Source of the DNA: Pseudomonadota bacterium
GTDB lineage: Bacteria; Pseudomonadota; Alphaproteobacteria; UBA1280; RI-95
Length of the DNA: 64,000 bases
Assembly: GCA_016125375.1 (NCBI GenBank)
Contig: WGLU01000001.1
Coordinates: 124,001 to 188,000, forward strand
Direction: 5' to 3'
Both the position numbers and the translations under genes were made by a program. Under the pieces are notes generated by a model that worked only from the letters and a program-made list of their open reading frames with translations, was not told the origin of the DNA and did not search any database. This document shows, one piece after another, positions 31,868 to 40,996 of this stretch; the stretch's first letter is position 1; the number at the start of each line of letters is the position of its first letter.

Positions 31868-32860
31868 TTAGGACTTGGCGCTGTCGGAGCCCTTGGCACC
31901 GTCGGCGGTCTTGGCGACAGCCGGCGAAACCGCAGCAGCGACGGCCAGCGCCTCGGCGACGATGTCGGCAGCACCGGCGGCGCCCTTGCTGCCGTCCTTC
32001 AGGACGACAGTGGACTCCTTGCCGATGACTTCCTGTGCGGCGATGGCGCGCTTGGCGAGATCGAACTGCACAGCCTTTTCGCCTTCGGGGCTGGAAGCGG
32101 CCTTACCGACCGTCGTGAGGGCCTCGGCCTGTGCCTTGGCTTCGATCTCGACGGCCTTCGCGCGGCCCGTGGCTTCGTTCGTCAGGCGGATGGTTTCCGC
32201 CTCCGACTCGAGCTCGGCCTCACGCTTCTTGCCTTCGGCGACCGTGATACGCGCGGTCTTGTCGGCGTCGGCGCGCTTGATGGTCTCGCGCGCTTCACGC
32301 TCGGCACGGGCCTGGCGCTTCATGTCCTCGATCATGTCCTCGGGCGGACGGATGTCGTTGATCTCGTAGCGCTTGACGACCACACCCCACGGCTTGGCCG
32401 CGGCGTTGACGGCGTCGACGACGGCGTCGTTGATCTTCTGGCGCTCGGAGAGCGTCTGGTCCAGCGTCATGGTACCGATCTGGGCACGCATGGTGGTCTG
32501 GGCCAGCTCGATGACCGACTTGATCGGGTCCTGCGAGCCGTAGGAGGCCAGCTTGGAATCGACCAGCTGGACATACAGCACGCCGTCGATGATGACGCGG
32601 ATGTTGTCCTCGGTCGTGGCGGACTGCTCCGGCACATCGGTCGGCGCTTCGCGCATGTCCCACTTGTAGGCCACGCTGTCGATGTACGGGACGATGATGT
32701 TCAGGCCGCCCTTGATGGTGGAGGTGTAGCGGCCGAAGCGCTCCACGATCCACTCTTCGTTCTGCGGAACCTGCCGGATGCCCTTGAGCACGCCGATGAG
32801 CAGGAACAGACCGACCGCCAGCAGCGCGATGGTCCCGAAGGGAATGTCGAATCCGAACAT
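31868..32860 (-). CDS. SPFH/stomatin-prohibitin protein, pair 2
   Basis: A 330-residue SPFH protein; the start at 32860 (MFGFDIPFG) has AGAGGAAA about seven bases upstream. It has an N-terminal membrane segment, RQVPQNEEWIVERFGRYTSTIKGG, the band-7 domain, IND-IRPP and a long coiled coil, then an Ala-rich C-terminal part of about 50 residues. Strong G/C-ending codon use sets it and its NfeD partner apart from pair 1. Either high expression or separate ancestry would explain this. Confidence 0.92.
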   Translation of the reverse strand: MFGFDIPFGTIALLAVGLFLLIGVLKGIRQVPQNEEWIVERFGRYTSTIKGGLNIIVPYIDSVAYKWDMREAPTDVPEQSATTEDNIRVIIDGVLYVQLVDSKLASYGSQDPIKSVIELAQTTMRAQIGTMTLDQTLSERQKINDAVVDAVNAAAKPWGVVVKRYEINDIRPPEDMIEDMKRQARAEREARETIKRADADKTARITVAEGKKREAELESEAETIRLTNEATGRAKAVEIEAKAQAEALTTVGKAASSPEGEKAVQFDLAKRAIAAQEVIGKESTVVLKDGSKGAAGAADIVAEALAVAAAVSPAVAKTADGAKGSDSAKS

Positions 32861-33058
32861 GTTCGGTTTCCTCTTTGAGATAGGGTGAAAAAATATAAGG
32901 GGGGTAACAGAATCAGGGAACGTAAACGGTGTGCAAGCGATGTTTCGTTTTGTCTGTCTTGCAGGGGTGTTTGTATACAAAAAGCCCGCGCTATGCAATA
33001 AATATCGGAAAAAATCGGCAACGATAATCGCTTGCATTCCGGGGTGGCTGGGGGTCAA

Positions 33059-34153
33059 ATGGAGCGCTGTAAAAAGAGGGAACTTTACGCATTGAATCGC
33101 CAGAATAATTTTGACCTGCTGCGTTTATTTGCAGCCTTGCAGGTTGTTTATTTTCATGCCATGGAACACCTGCATCTTGGTAGTCACGACAGCAGCCTCT
33201 TCAACAAGATTTTTGCCCAGTTCCCGGGTGTCCCAATCTTTTTTGTTATCAGCGGTTTCCTGATTACGGATTCCTATTTGCGTAATAGGCAAACCGTTGG
33301 TCAGTATTTGCGTAACCGTGCCTTGCGGATTTTCCGGGCGCTGATTGTTTGCACCTGTTTAACAACACTGATGTTGGGGCTGTTGGGCTTTTTACCGGCC
33401 GACTGGCGCGTAGGCGCTTGGTTTGTCGGGCAAATAACTGTTCTGCCGATTTATAACCCGGTGTTCTTGAGGGATTTTGGTGTGGGTGACCCCAATGGGG
33501 CCTTGTGGACGATACCCGTAGAGATGCAGTTCTATCTGTTCATTCCCATTGTCTTTGCGCTGATGTATGGCGTGCTTGGTGAAAAGAAACGCAGCCACCT
33601 GCTGGCATTAACAGGGGCGTTGCTGGTGTCATTTGGCGTGTACACATGGTTTATGGCGGCTGACCGCACGCCTTTGTGGATGCAGGTTTTCTATATCACT
33701 ATCTTCCCGCACTTGTGGCTGTTTTTGTTGGGGGCTTGTGCTCAGGTCGGCTGGCAGTGGGTGCAGCCATTCATTCAGGGCAAGGTGGTGTATTGGCTCG
33801 TGTTCTATGCGGCTATATGCATGGCTAAAGCATATACACCTATAGGTGATTTGGGTGTGCTTCTGGCACATGTCGGGTTGGCTGGTTGCGTTCTTTCTGC
33901 AGCGTTCAGCCTCCCGTGGCTGGCGCACAAACTGCTCGGCAAAACGGATATTTCGTACGGTGTGTACCTCTACCACATGCCGGTGATGAACCTGTTTGTT
34001 GAACTGGGCAAAACGGGCAGTTGGCTGAGCATGGTAGCCGTGACCGGATTGTCGGTTATTCTTGCCGGCGCATCATGGGCGTTTATCGAGAAACCCGCGC
34101 TTTCCCTCAAGAAGCGAAAGACAGCCTTTGCACCTGTATCTGCTTTACGTTAA
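33059..34153 (+). CDS. Acyltransferase 3 family membrane protein (OafA/NodX type)
   Basis: A 364-residue protein with about ten membrane helices that probably transfers acyl groups to a surface glycan. The conserved R-x10-H is seen near the N-terminus (NFDLLRLFAALQVVYFHAMEHL, split by family position), then VPIFFVISGFLITDSYLRNRQ and the late SYGVYLYHMPV. The ATG at 33059 is the best start; a TTG at 33092 closer to the domain start is possible. The lower G/C at third positions contrasts with the SPFH gene beside it. Confidence 0.86.
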   Translation: MERCKKRELYALNRQNNFDLLRLFAALQVVYFHAMEHLHLGSHDSSLFNKIFAQFPGVPIFFVISGFLITDSYLRNRQTVGQYLRNRALRIFRALIVCTCLTTLMLGLLGFLPADWRVGAWFVGQITVLPIYNPVFLRDFGVGDPNGALWTIPVEMQFYLFIPIVFALMYGVLGEKKRSHLLALTGALLVSFGVYTWFMAADRTPLWMQVFYITIFPHLWLFLLGACAQVGWQWVQPFIQGKVVYWLVFYAAICMAKAYTPIGDLGVLLAHVGLAGCVLSAAFSLPWLAHKLLGKTDISYGVYLYHMPVMNLFVELGKTGSWLSMVAVTGLSVILAGASWAFIEKPALSLKKRKTAFAPVSALR

Positions 34154-34197
34154 ACTTGCTCCCGTTCGAACAAAGATAATAAAGGACAGCTCCCCCT

Positions 34198-35325
34198 ATG
34201 AAAATTGGTGTGCTGAAACAGACTGCCGCGGGTGAAACCCGCGTCGCCATGACGCCGGACAGTATTAAACGCCTGATGGATAAGTGCCCCGGTGTGGAGA
34301 TTGTTGTCGAAAAAGGCGCCGGTGACGGTGCTTTTATTGCAGATGACGCTTTTAAAGGTGTGGGTGCCAAGGTAGGTACCACCAAACAGGCTTGGGAAGC
34401 GGACGTTGTCCTGACCATTCACCCGCCCAAAGAGGCGGAGGTGAAAAATCTTAAAAAAGGTGCCCTGCTGATAGGTCTGCTTGACCCTCATGGAAGTGCG
34501 AAGCTGTTTGCAGCCCTCGCAAAGGCTGGCGTTAACGCGGCCTCTCTGGAGCTGATTCCGCGCACGTCCCGGGCGCAGGCCATGGATGTCCTGTCCAGCC
34601 AAGCCAACATTGGCGGGTATCGTGCCGTGTTGGAAGCTGCGACGCACCTGCCTAAGTTTTTCCCTATGATGATGACAGCGGCAGGCAGTGCCAAAGCCGC
34701 TAAAGTGATTGTACTGGGGGCAGGGGTGGCAGGTTTGCAGGCTATTGCAACAGCACGCCGCTTGGGTGCGATTGTAGAAGCCTTTGATGTGCGCCCCGAA
34801 GTGAAGGAGCAGATTGAATCCCTTGGTGCCAAGTTCATCGATATCGACCTTGGTGAAACAGGGGCAGGCAGCGGCGGTTATGCCAAAGAACTTTCCGCAG
34901 ATGCCAAGAAGAAACAGCAAGCAGCCCTGCAAGAGCGCCTTAAAGGCGCAGATGCCGTTATTACAACTGCATTGATTCCCGGCCGTCCTGCACCCGTGCT
35001 GGTAACCGCAGATACCGTTAAAGGTATGGTGTCTGGCAGCGTGATTGTGGATATGGCGGCTGCAAATGGCGGTAACTGCGAGCTGAGCAAAGCCAATAAA
35101 GTGGTTGTGGAACACGGTGTGACGATTATCGGCCACACCAATTACCCTGCCATGATGCCGCGTGATGCAAGCTTGTTCTACGGCCGTAACGTCCTGAACT
35201 TGCTGCAGCTCCTGCTGAAGGTAGAAGGCAAGGCCAGCACGCTGAATCTGAACCTTGAGGATGACATTGTTGCTGGCTGTCTGGCCGTGCACGATGGCGC
35301 TGTCCGTTTTGGAACTAAAAAATAA
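34198..35325 (+). CDS. pntAA: NAD(P) transhydrogenase subunit alpha part 1 (PntAA)
   Basis: NAD(H)-binding domain I of proton-translocating transhydrogenase, which makes NADPH from NADH using the proton gradient. 375 residues; the N-terminus MKIGVLKQTAAGETRVAMTP, the RTSRAQAMDVLSSQANIGGYRAV segment and the Rossmann loop VIVLGAGVAGLQAI are clear. Three-gene split form as in Rhodospirillum rubrum. Followed by pntAB after 12 bases. Confidence 0.95.
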   Translation: MKIGVLKQTAAGETRVAMTPDSIKRLMDKCPGVEIVVEKGAGDGAFIADDAFKGVGAKVGTTKQAWEADVVLTIHPPKEAEVKNLKKGALLIGLLDPHGSAKLFAALAKAGVNAASLELIPRTSRAQAMDVLSSQANIGGYRAVLEAATHLPKFFPMMMTAAGSAKAAKVIVLGAGVAGLQAIATARRLGAIVEAFDVRPEVKEQIESLGAKFIDIDLGETGAGSGGYAKELSADAKKKQQAALQERLKGADAVITTALIPGRPAPVLVTADTVKGMVSGSVIVDMAAANGGNCELSKANKVVVEHGVTIIGHTNYPAMMPRDASLFYGRNVLNLLQLLLKVEGKASTLNLNLEDDIVAGCLAVHDGAVRFGTKK

Positions 35326-35337
35326 GGATTGCACGCT

Positions 35338-35775
35338 ATGTCTATGTTTGTAATTGGATTTATGGTTTTTGTGCTGGCGTGCATTATTGGCTATCACGTC
35401 ATCTGGAACGTTACTCCCGCGCTGCATACGCCCCTGATGGCGGTGACGAATGCGATTAGCGGTATTATTGTTGTGGGCGCTGTTGTGTTGGCGGGGATCA
35501 CCTTTGACGTGCCAAACGTTGCCGACCAATTACGCCCGCTGATGGCACAGCTCAAAGAGCAGAACCCTGAAAAGTTTGAGGAGTTCCTCAAGTCGGATGA
35601 CTATGACTACCTCAAAAAACAAATGGACTATGCGGATGACCGGACAGCCAAGCTGAAGAAAAACTACGGGTTCCCCAAGGTTTTGGGTTTTCTGGCTGTT
35701 GTACTGGCATCTATCAATATTTTCGGCGGGTTTGTTGTCACGCGCCGGATGCTTGCAATGTACCGTAAGCGCTAA
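35338..35775 (+). CDS. pntAB: NAD(P) transhydrogenase subunit alpha part 2 (PntAB) with an unusual insertion
   Basis: Membrane part of the alpha subunit. The start at 35338 ([13 protein letters not shown]) is preferred to an ATG nine bases earlier. Of 145 residues, about 55 (residues 57-112) form a charged soluble stretch ([21 protein letters not shown]) between the helix with GITFDVPN and the last helix [24 protein letters not shown]. The usual subunit is about 100-110 residues with a much shorter loop. The rest, including [11 protein letters not shown] and NIFGGF, is standard. Confidence 0.92.
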   Translation: MSMFVIGFMVFVLACIIGYHVIWNVTPALHTPLMAVTNAISGIIVVGAVVLAGITFDVPNVADQLRPLMAQLKEQNPEKFEEFLKSDDYDYLKKQMDYADDRTAKLKKNYGFPKVLGFLAVVLASINIFGGFVVTRRMLAMYRKR

Positions 35776-35793
35776 GGTAAGGACGGAAGAACA

Positions 35794-37296
35794 ATGGAAA
35801 AGATTTTTGCCCTGCAAGCTGCCTTCGGTACATGGAAGGACACTGTTAACCCGCTCCTGAGCCCCGACCTGTTCGGCGTCATTTATCTTGTCGCGGGTGT
35901 ATTCTTTATCTTTGGCCTGAAAGGTCTGAGCCATCCATCCACGGCGCGCCGAGGGAACCTGTTGGCCATGGTCGGGATGCTGATTGCAATTATCGCAACG
36001 TTTATGCACCCGGATGTAAAAGATTTGACGTGGGTTGTTGGCGGATTGGCTGTCGGTGCGGTGATTGGTATTCCGCTGGCATTGCGGATTCAGATGACGG
36101 CCATGCCTCAGCTGGTGGCTATTTTGCACAGCTTTGTCGGTCTGGCGGCAGTTCTGGTTGCGGCCGGCATGTTTATGCTGCACGACATGCTGGATCAATC
36201 GACGGTTGTCTTGACCTTTGAGGTCTTTATCGGTGCGTTTATCGGCGCGATTACCTTTACAGGCTCTGTGATTGCTTTTGGTAAGTTGCAAGGTATCTTC
36301 CGCTCGGCTCCAGTGATTTTCCCGGGCCAGCATTTGCTGAATCTGCTGCTGTTTGTTGTAATGGTCGGTTTTGGCCTCTACTTTGCGTATCCTGCGGAAG
36401 GGCATGACCTGCTGACCCAGATGAGCGGTGGCGGCCTGCCCGAGCTTGGCCGTATGACAGCGTTCTGGGTGATGGTCGGTATTGCGTTCCTGCTCGGTAT
36501 CACGCTGATTATTCCTATCGGTGGCGCGGATATGCCGGTGGTTGTGTCGATGTTGAACTCGTACTCCGGCTGGGCTGCTGCTGCAACCGGCTTTACGCTG
36601 GGTAACGTGGCGCTGATTGTGACCGGTGCGCTGGTTGGCTCTTCCGGTGCCATTCTGTCCTACATCATGTGCAAGGCCATGAACCGCTCGTTCATAAGCG
36701 TTATTCTGGGCGGCTTCGGTGCCGAAGCCGGGGCAGGTGGCGACCGCGTTTCCGCTGCCGAGAAGGGCATCCGCGAGGCTGCTGTTGACGATGCCGCCTA
36801 TATGATGGGCGAGGCTGGCAAGGTGATTATTGTCCCGGGATACGGGATGGCGGTTGCACAGGCCCAGCACGCGATTAAAGACATCTACTACGCGCTGACC
36901 GAAAAGGGTATCGAGGTGAAGTTTGCCATTCACCCGGTGGCAGGGCGTATGCCTGGCCATATGAACGTGTTGCTGGCAGAAGCTGACGTGCCGTATGACG
37001 TGGTCTTTGAGCTGGAAGAAATTAATAACGAGTTTGCTGCTGCCGATGCCGTGTTTGTTGTCGGTGCCAATGACGTGGTGAACCCGGATGCCAAGAACGA
37101 GCCTTCCAGCCCGCTCTACGGGATGCCAATTCTGGACGCCTATAAAGCCAAAATGGTGTTTGTAAACAAGCGTTCGCTGAACCCCGGTTATGCTGGGGTG
37201 GAGAACAGCCTGTTCTACATGGACAACACCTATCTGGTTTTTGGTGACGCAAAATCTGTCTGCGAGCATTTGGCCGCAGCCATTCGGGGAGCTTAA
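35794..37296 (+). CDS. pntB: NAD(P) transhydrogenase subunit beta (PntB)
   Basis: 500-residue beta subunit with the membrane domain II (about nine helices) and the NADP(H)-binding domain III at the C-terminus, with VIIVPGYGMAVAQAQH, HPVAGRMPGHMNVLLAEA and VFVNKRSLNPGYAGVENSLF (shown here as separate family landmarks). Spacing of 18 bases to pntAB fits an operon. Completes the complex. Confidence 0.96.
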   Translation: MEKIFALQAAFGTWKDTVNPLLSPDLFGVIYLVAGVFFIFGLKGLSHPSTARRGNLLAMVGMLIAIIATFMHPDVKDLTWVVGGLAVGAVIGIPLALRIQMTAMPQLVAILHSFVGLAAVLVAAGMFMLHDMLDQSTVVLTFEVFIGAFIGAITFTGSVIAFGKLQGIFRSAPVIFPGQHLLNLLLFVVMVGFGLYFAYPAEGHDLLTQMSGGGLPELGRMTAFWVMVGIAFLLGITLIIPIGGADMPVVVSMLNSYSGWAAAATGFTLGNVALIVTGALVGSSGAILSYIMCKAMNRSFISVILGGFGAEAGAGGDRVSAAEKGIREAAVDDAAYMMGEAGKVIIVPGYGMAVAQAQHAIKDIYYALTEKGIEVKFAIHPVAGRMPGHMNVLLAEADVPYDVVFELEEINNEFAAADAVFVVGANDVVNPDAKNEPSSPLYGMPILDAYKAKMVFVNKRSLNPGYAGVENSLFYMDNTYLVFGDAKSVCEHLAAAIRGA

Positions 37297-37301
37297 AGCT
37301 G

Positions 37302-37880
37302 ATGCACAAACGCTATATAGCCCTGCGGGAGTTTCACAACGCGTTTCTGTTGCCACTGGATATGCCGTGGCAACAATTCGTGACGGAGCGGGGTGCATTC
37401 CGCTATGCCCTGCTGGAAGAAGAGTTTAATGAATGGTTGGAGGCAACCCGCAATGCCGACCGTGTCGAACAGTTGGATGCCCTTGTGGATGTTCAGTACA
37501 TTGCATTGGGCACACTGGTTGAGTGCGGGGGTATGCCGGATATGGCACGTTATGCTGCAAACCCCATCGGGCAGGAGAGTTTGCCTGCCATGGTTGAGGC
37601 TACAAGAGTAGAACAGCTACACGCGCTGGATATGCAGACTTTCAGTGCGCAGCTGATGCACCTGATTGACCGGGTGGAGTTTATCGGTCGCAACCTGCTG
37701 TTTGATATGGAAGCCGCCTTTAACGAGGTGCACCGCTCCAATATGGCCAAGCTGGGGCCCGACGGCAAACCGCTGCTCAACGGGATTAACTGCCCGCTCG
37801 ATAGCAGCAAGCCGGAAGGGAAAGTCCTGAAGCCTGCCGGCTGGACGCCCCCTGTGTTGCATCCGTTTGTTGGTTTGTAA
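37302..37880 (+). CDS. PRA-PH/MazG-like nucleotide pyrophosphohydrolase
   Basis: A 192-residue all-alpha NTP pyrophosphohydrolase-type protein. The metal-binding pattern is seen as EEEFNEWLEA followed by QLDALVDVQYIALGT, and the C-terminus AFNEVHRSNMAKLGPDGKP with a following GKVLKPAGWTPP matches a family seen in both phage and bacterial genomes. It likely hydrolyses non-canonical nucleoside triphosphates; the substrate is unknown. It starts five bases after pntB. Confidence 0.82.
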   Translation: MHKRYIALREFHNAFLLPLDMPWQQFVTERGAFRYALLEEEFNEWLEATRNADRVEQLDALVDVQYIALGTLVECGGMPDMARYAANPIGQESLPAMVEATRVEQLHALDMQTFSAQLMHLIDRVEFIGRNLLFDMEAAFNEVHRSNMAKLGPDGKPLLNGINCPLDSSKPEGKVLKPAGWTPPVLHPFVGL

Positions 37881-37899
37881 GGGCAAGAAAGAGACGTCT

Positions 37900-38394
37900 A
37901 TGCTGAAATGCTGTAAGAACTGGTTAAACCCCTGTGGCGGGGCACTTGATGCCGCCACATTTGCTGTTTATGCCGCAGTTTACTTGATTGTCGCTCCGCT
38001 GATTCCTCAGCTGGTTAATGCGCTCTGGGTGGCTTTGCAGTTCTTTGGCATGGACTTTCTGAGCGAGGCTTTTGGTGGCCTGCTGATGTACTACACCATG
38101 ATCGGTCTGGCAGCAGCTATGCCATTGCTGCTGACGCCGGTTGTCATCCGCCGTTTGCGCACGATGGATAAATCAGCTTTGTGGTCACTACTGTGGCTGC
38201 AGTCCTGTATCCTTACGCCAACATTTGTCAGTATTATGGAAGAAAAGCTGGGACTTTACGAAAGCTCCTATGACGAGGGTATCGGCGGCGCATTCTTTTT
38301 CCTGACAACAATGGGCAGCCAGCTGGTTGCAGGGATTTTCCTGCTCACCCTGATTTGCGGTTGCTGTGCAAAGAAAGAATGTGCAAATGACTGA
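37900..38394 (+). CDS. Integral membrane protein, hypothetical
   Basis: A 164-residue protein, start at 37900 (MLKCCKNWLNPCGG). Four membrane segments are visible (about residues 23-42, 62-80, 95-113 and 130-155). Cysteines cluster at both ends (KCC and CG near the N-terminus, CGCCAKKEC at the C-terminus), all likely on the cytoplasmic side, so a metal site is possible. Its end overlaps the cutA start by 8 bases. No family was recognised. Confidence 0.68.
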   Translation: MLKCCKNWLNPCGGALDAATFAVYAAVYLIVAPLIPQLVNALWVALQFFGMDFLSEAFGGLLMYYTMIGLAAAMPLLLTPVVIRRLRTMDKSALWSLLWLQSCILTPTFVSIMEEKLGLYESSYDEGIGGAFFFLTTMGSQLVAGIFLLTLICGCCAKKECAND

Positions 38395-38704
38395 TATTGT
38401 TCTGATTTACAGCACATTTCCATCGGTGGAAGAGGCCCGTAGCATGGCCGAGGATGTGGTCGAGCGTCGTTTGGCTGCCTGCGCCAACATTTTCCCCGGT
38501 GTAGAGTCTGTTTACGAATACAACAATGAGTTTGCCAACACCTCGGAAAACGTGGTGATTTTCAAGACCACAAAAACCAAGCAAGAGCAGGCCATCAGCC
38601 ATATCAAAGAGTTCCATCCGTACGAGGAGCCTGCGCTGATGGTGGTGCCTGTTACCGGTGGTGATACGGCCTATCTGAACTGGATTACCCGTCAAACAGC
38701 TTAA
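38387..38704 (+). CDS. cutA: Divalent-cation tolerance protein CutA
   Basis: A 105-residue protein of the trimeric CutA1 family. The start at 38387 (MTDIVLIYSTFP) lies in the overlap with the previous gene. Landmarks are RRLAACANIFPGVESVY, a conserved KTTKTK and the end HPYEEPALMVVPV (separately typical). Role in copper tolerance is historically named but the biochemical function is unclear. The Cys-rich membrane protein just before it may be linked. Confidence 0.92.
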   Translation: MTDIVLIYSTFPSVEEARSMAEDVVERRLAACANIFPGVESVYEYNNEFANTSENVVIFKTTKTKQEQAISHIKEFHPYEEPALMVVPVTGGDTAYLNWITRQTA

Positions 38705-38713
38705 GCGTTGTAA
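38705..38713. repeat. Half-site GCGTTGTAA near cutA stop
   Basis: Nine bases identical to the right arm (with one extra base) of the inverted repeat at 38774-38793, in the same intergenic region. Confidence 0.4.
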
Positions 38714-38773
38714 AATTTCGCTTAACTGTGTCGTTTTTTTAGCAATACGCCTTGAAATAGCACCCGCAAGACA

Positions 38774-38793
38774 TTACAACGAGGGCGTTGTAA
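38774..38793. promoter_or_regulatory. Inverted-repeat operator-like site upstream of the 692-residue gene
   Basis: Perfect 8-bp arms TTACAACG / CGTTGTAA with the spacer AGGG, about 100 bases before the ATG at 38892. A further half-site occurs at 38705-38713, and a short GC hairpin (CGCCCGC / GCGGGTG) at about 38801-38818. Suggests a regulator site; the regulator is unknown. Confidence 0.5.
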
Positions 38794-38891
38794 GTCTTAT
38801 ACGCCCGCGTGCGGGTGTTGCCTTTTCCATCTTTTCCCTATCGTCTTTTTTATGGCCCGCATCTGGGCCTTCAACCTGAGAAGGAAAGCAC

Positions 38892-40970
38892 ATGCTGTCC
38901 ATTCCTCACTTCCCGTTGGAGCTCCTGCTCTGGACGCTCTTCATCGGGGCCATCACCTACTGGAGCGTGCGCAACACGTTCAAGGGCATCAACATCCCGC
39001 GTCTGAACCTGAAGCCGTACTTCGGCATCGGCTGGCTCGTCAACAAGCTGGTCAACGTGCCGCTGTGGGTCCTTACCACGGCGGGCGGGTTCACCTTCAC
39101 CGCGATGGTGATCTTCGCCGGCGCCTGCCTCAAGTGGGAGCCGGTGCTGCATCCGCTGTTCGCCGAAGGCTGGCAGACGCTTCTGGCGGTCACTCTGGTG
39201 CTGCTGGCCATCAACAGCGTTCAGGCGCTCGGTGGTCTGCTCAGCGCCGGCGGTTACCGCACCGCCCGGATCGCCCGCAACCTGGGTACCCGCATCGTCA
39301 ACGTCTTCCGCAGCAACAAGAAGCCGCTGGAGAACGTGGGCGACGGCGAGAGCCTCAAGGGTATCCCGTCGTTCCGCTTCCTGATGGTGCTGACCGCGAT
39401 TGGCGTGCTGGGTGGCTACCTGGTGCCGATGGCGCTGGCCTCCCGGGCCGAAGTGGTGCTGCTGACGGTGTCTTCGGGCATCGGCACGCTGGCGCTGCTC
39501 TGGTTCCTGATGAAGAAGGTCATCAAGACCGATAAGGGTCGCTTCGTCCGCCGTGTGGCGGCTGCGGTGGCCATGTCGGTGACGGCCTACTTCGCCTATC
39601 AGGTCCAGCCGGACTTCTGGGTCGGTGCATCCGTGCAGGAGATGATCTTCAGCACCAAGATGCAGAAGCTCATCGGCAACGGTCAGGACGTCCCGTCCTA
39701 TGACCTGCGCACCCAGGAAGGCGTCGACGCGTTCAACCGTCTGGTTCCCGCCCTGCACAAGGAAGGGGACATGCCGAACCTGCGTCTGGTGGGCCACGAT
39801 CTGGCTCTCAAGCAGGCGCGTGAGCGTATCGGCGCGGATGGTTCGTGGCTCCAGGTCGCTCCGGAGATGACCAACCAGAAGATCAATGGCTCGTTCTGGG
39901 TCATGAACGGCATCGGCGACAATGCGCGCCCGATGTGCTTCACTTCCGAGAACGCGTTCTGGTGGGCGGGTACGCTCACCTACGTGGACTTCTGGAAGTT
40001 CTTCTGGAATACGGAGTACCGTTGGTCGGTGCCGGCATACGTGCTGGTGAGTGCGACCAACGCCGACCAGGTCTACTACGTCTCGGCCTATGGCCCGAGC
40101 TGCAAGCCGACCGACACCTTCAACGACAGCATCAAGGCGCAGATGACCCCGGTCAAGATGCGCGTGCAGAAGTACAACGGGTACCTGTTCGGCCTCAAGC
40201 CGTGGGCCTATGGCTTCGGCACCGTGATGCACGGTCTGACCGACCACTCGTTCGAGGTGACCAACGATGGCGCGCCCCGTTGGGTCGTGACCACCTACAC
40301 CCACGCCGCCGGCATGTCCGTGCCGAAGGCGGTCGGTGTGCTGGTGATCGATCCGCGTCATGGCCTGCTGCACAACTACAGCATCGCCAAGGCGCCCGAA
40401 TGGATCGACCGCATCCAGCCGGAAGGGATGGTCTATGACCTGATCAACCACTGGGGCAGCTACATCGGTGGCTACGACAACTGGCGCTTCGCCAAGAAGG
40501 GCCTGCTGCAGGTGACGAACGGCCGCGAGGATCTTACCCTCGTCGGCGGTGCGGCCTTCCGGTCGTACTGGACCACGGGCATTCAGGCCCACGGCGTGAC
40601 CAACAACGAGTCCGCCGCCGGTTACATGTTCGTCAACACGCGCAACCAGTCTGCGACCTTCTTCCGTGTGGAAGGCGCGACCGAGGCCAAGGCCGACCGC
40701 TCTGCGGAAGGTCTGTATCAGGCCGAGGGCTACAAGGCTGGCGAGTCGTACATCGTCAACATCGCCGATGTGATGCTGGACGACGGCCATGGCGGCATGA
40801 AGCCGAGCAACCTGCCGGCGATTCTGGTCACCCTCGTGGACAACGCGGGTCTGATCAAGAAGGTCGCGATCGTGCCGATCTACGGCTCCACTCTGGTGGG
40901 CGGTGGCGACACCGTGCAGGAGGCGATTGCCGACCTGCATGCCAAGATCGCCAAGCGCGGCGGCCTGTAA
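38892..40970 (+). CDS. Unrecognised 692-residue membrane protein with large soluble domain
   Basis: The first 210 residues hold about five to six membrane helices (for example WTLFIGAITYWSV, VLTTAGGFTFTAMVIF, FLMVLTAIGVLGGYLV, VLLLTVSSGIGTLALLWFL). After a Lys/Arg-rich stretch and another hydrophobic segment, residues about 230-692 form a soluble, Trp/Tyr-rich domain with mixed alpha/beta character and few cysteines. AGGAAAG precedes the ATG by about five bases. Codon choice is extremely biased to C/G endings (AAC, ATC, TTC, AAG), unlike cutA upstream. It stands alone with its own putative operator and terminator. I do not recognise the family. High expression or phage-like ancestry are possible. 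Confidence 0.75.
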   Translation: MLSIPHFPLELLLWTLFIGAITYWSVRNTFKGINIPRLNLKPYFGIGWLVNKLVNVPLWVLTTAGGFTFTAMVIFAGACLKWEPVLHPLFAEGWQTLLAVTLVLLAINSVQALGGLLSAGGYRTARIARNLGTRIVNVFRSNKKPLENVGDGESLKGIPSFRFLMVLTAIGVLGGYLVPMALASRAEVVLLTVSSGIGTLALLWFLMKKVIKTDKGRFVRRVAAAVAMSVTAYFAYQVQPDFWVGASVQEMIFSTKMQKLIGNGQDVPSYDLRTQEGVDAFNRLVPALHKEGDMPNLRLVGHDLALKQARERIGADGSWLQVAPEMTNQKINGSFWVMNGIGDNARPMCFTSENAFWWAGTLTYVDFWKFFWNTEYRWSVPAYVLVSATNADQVYYVSAYGPSCKPTDTFNDSIKAQMTPVKMRVQKYNGYLFGLKPWAYGFGTVMHGLTDHSFEVTNDGAPRWVVTTYTHAAGMSVPKAVGVLVIDPRHGLLHNYSIAKAPEWIDRIQPEGMVYDLINHWGSYIGGYDNWRFAKKGLLQVTNGREDLTLVGGAAFRSYWTTGIQAHGVTNNESAAGYMFVNTRNQSATFFRVEGATEAKADRSAEGLYQAEGYKAGESYIVNIADVMLDDGHGGMKPSNLPAILVTLVDNAGLIKKVAIVPIYGSTLVGGGDTVQEAIADLHAKIAKRGGL

Positions 40971-40996
40971 GGGCTAGCGCCTGACAAACGAAACGA

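Noticed and set aside
31319-32878. 519-codon plus-strand open frame opposite NfeD/SPFH pair 2
   Set aside because: It is an antisense shadow caused by the high G/C third positions; composition is Gly/Arg/Asp-rich and the real genes are on the minus strand.
38871-40940. 689-codon minus-strand open frame opposite the 692-residue gene
   Set aside because: His/Arg/Gln-rich shadow frame without start context; the plus-strand frame has a ribosome site, helices and a terminator.
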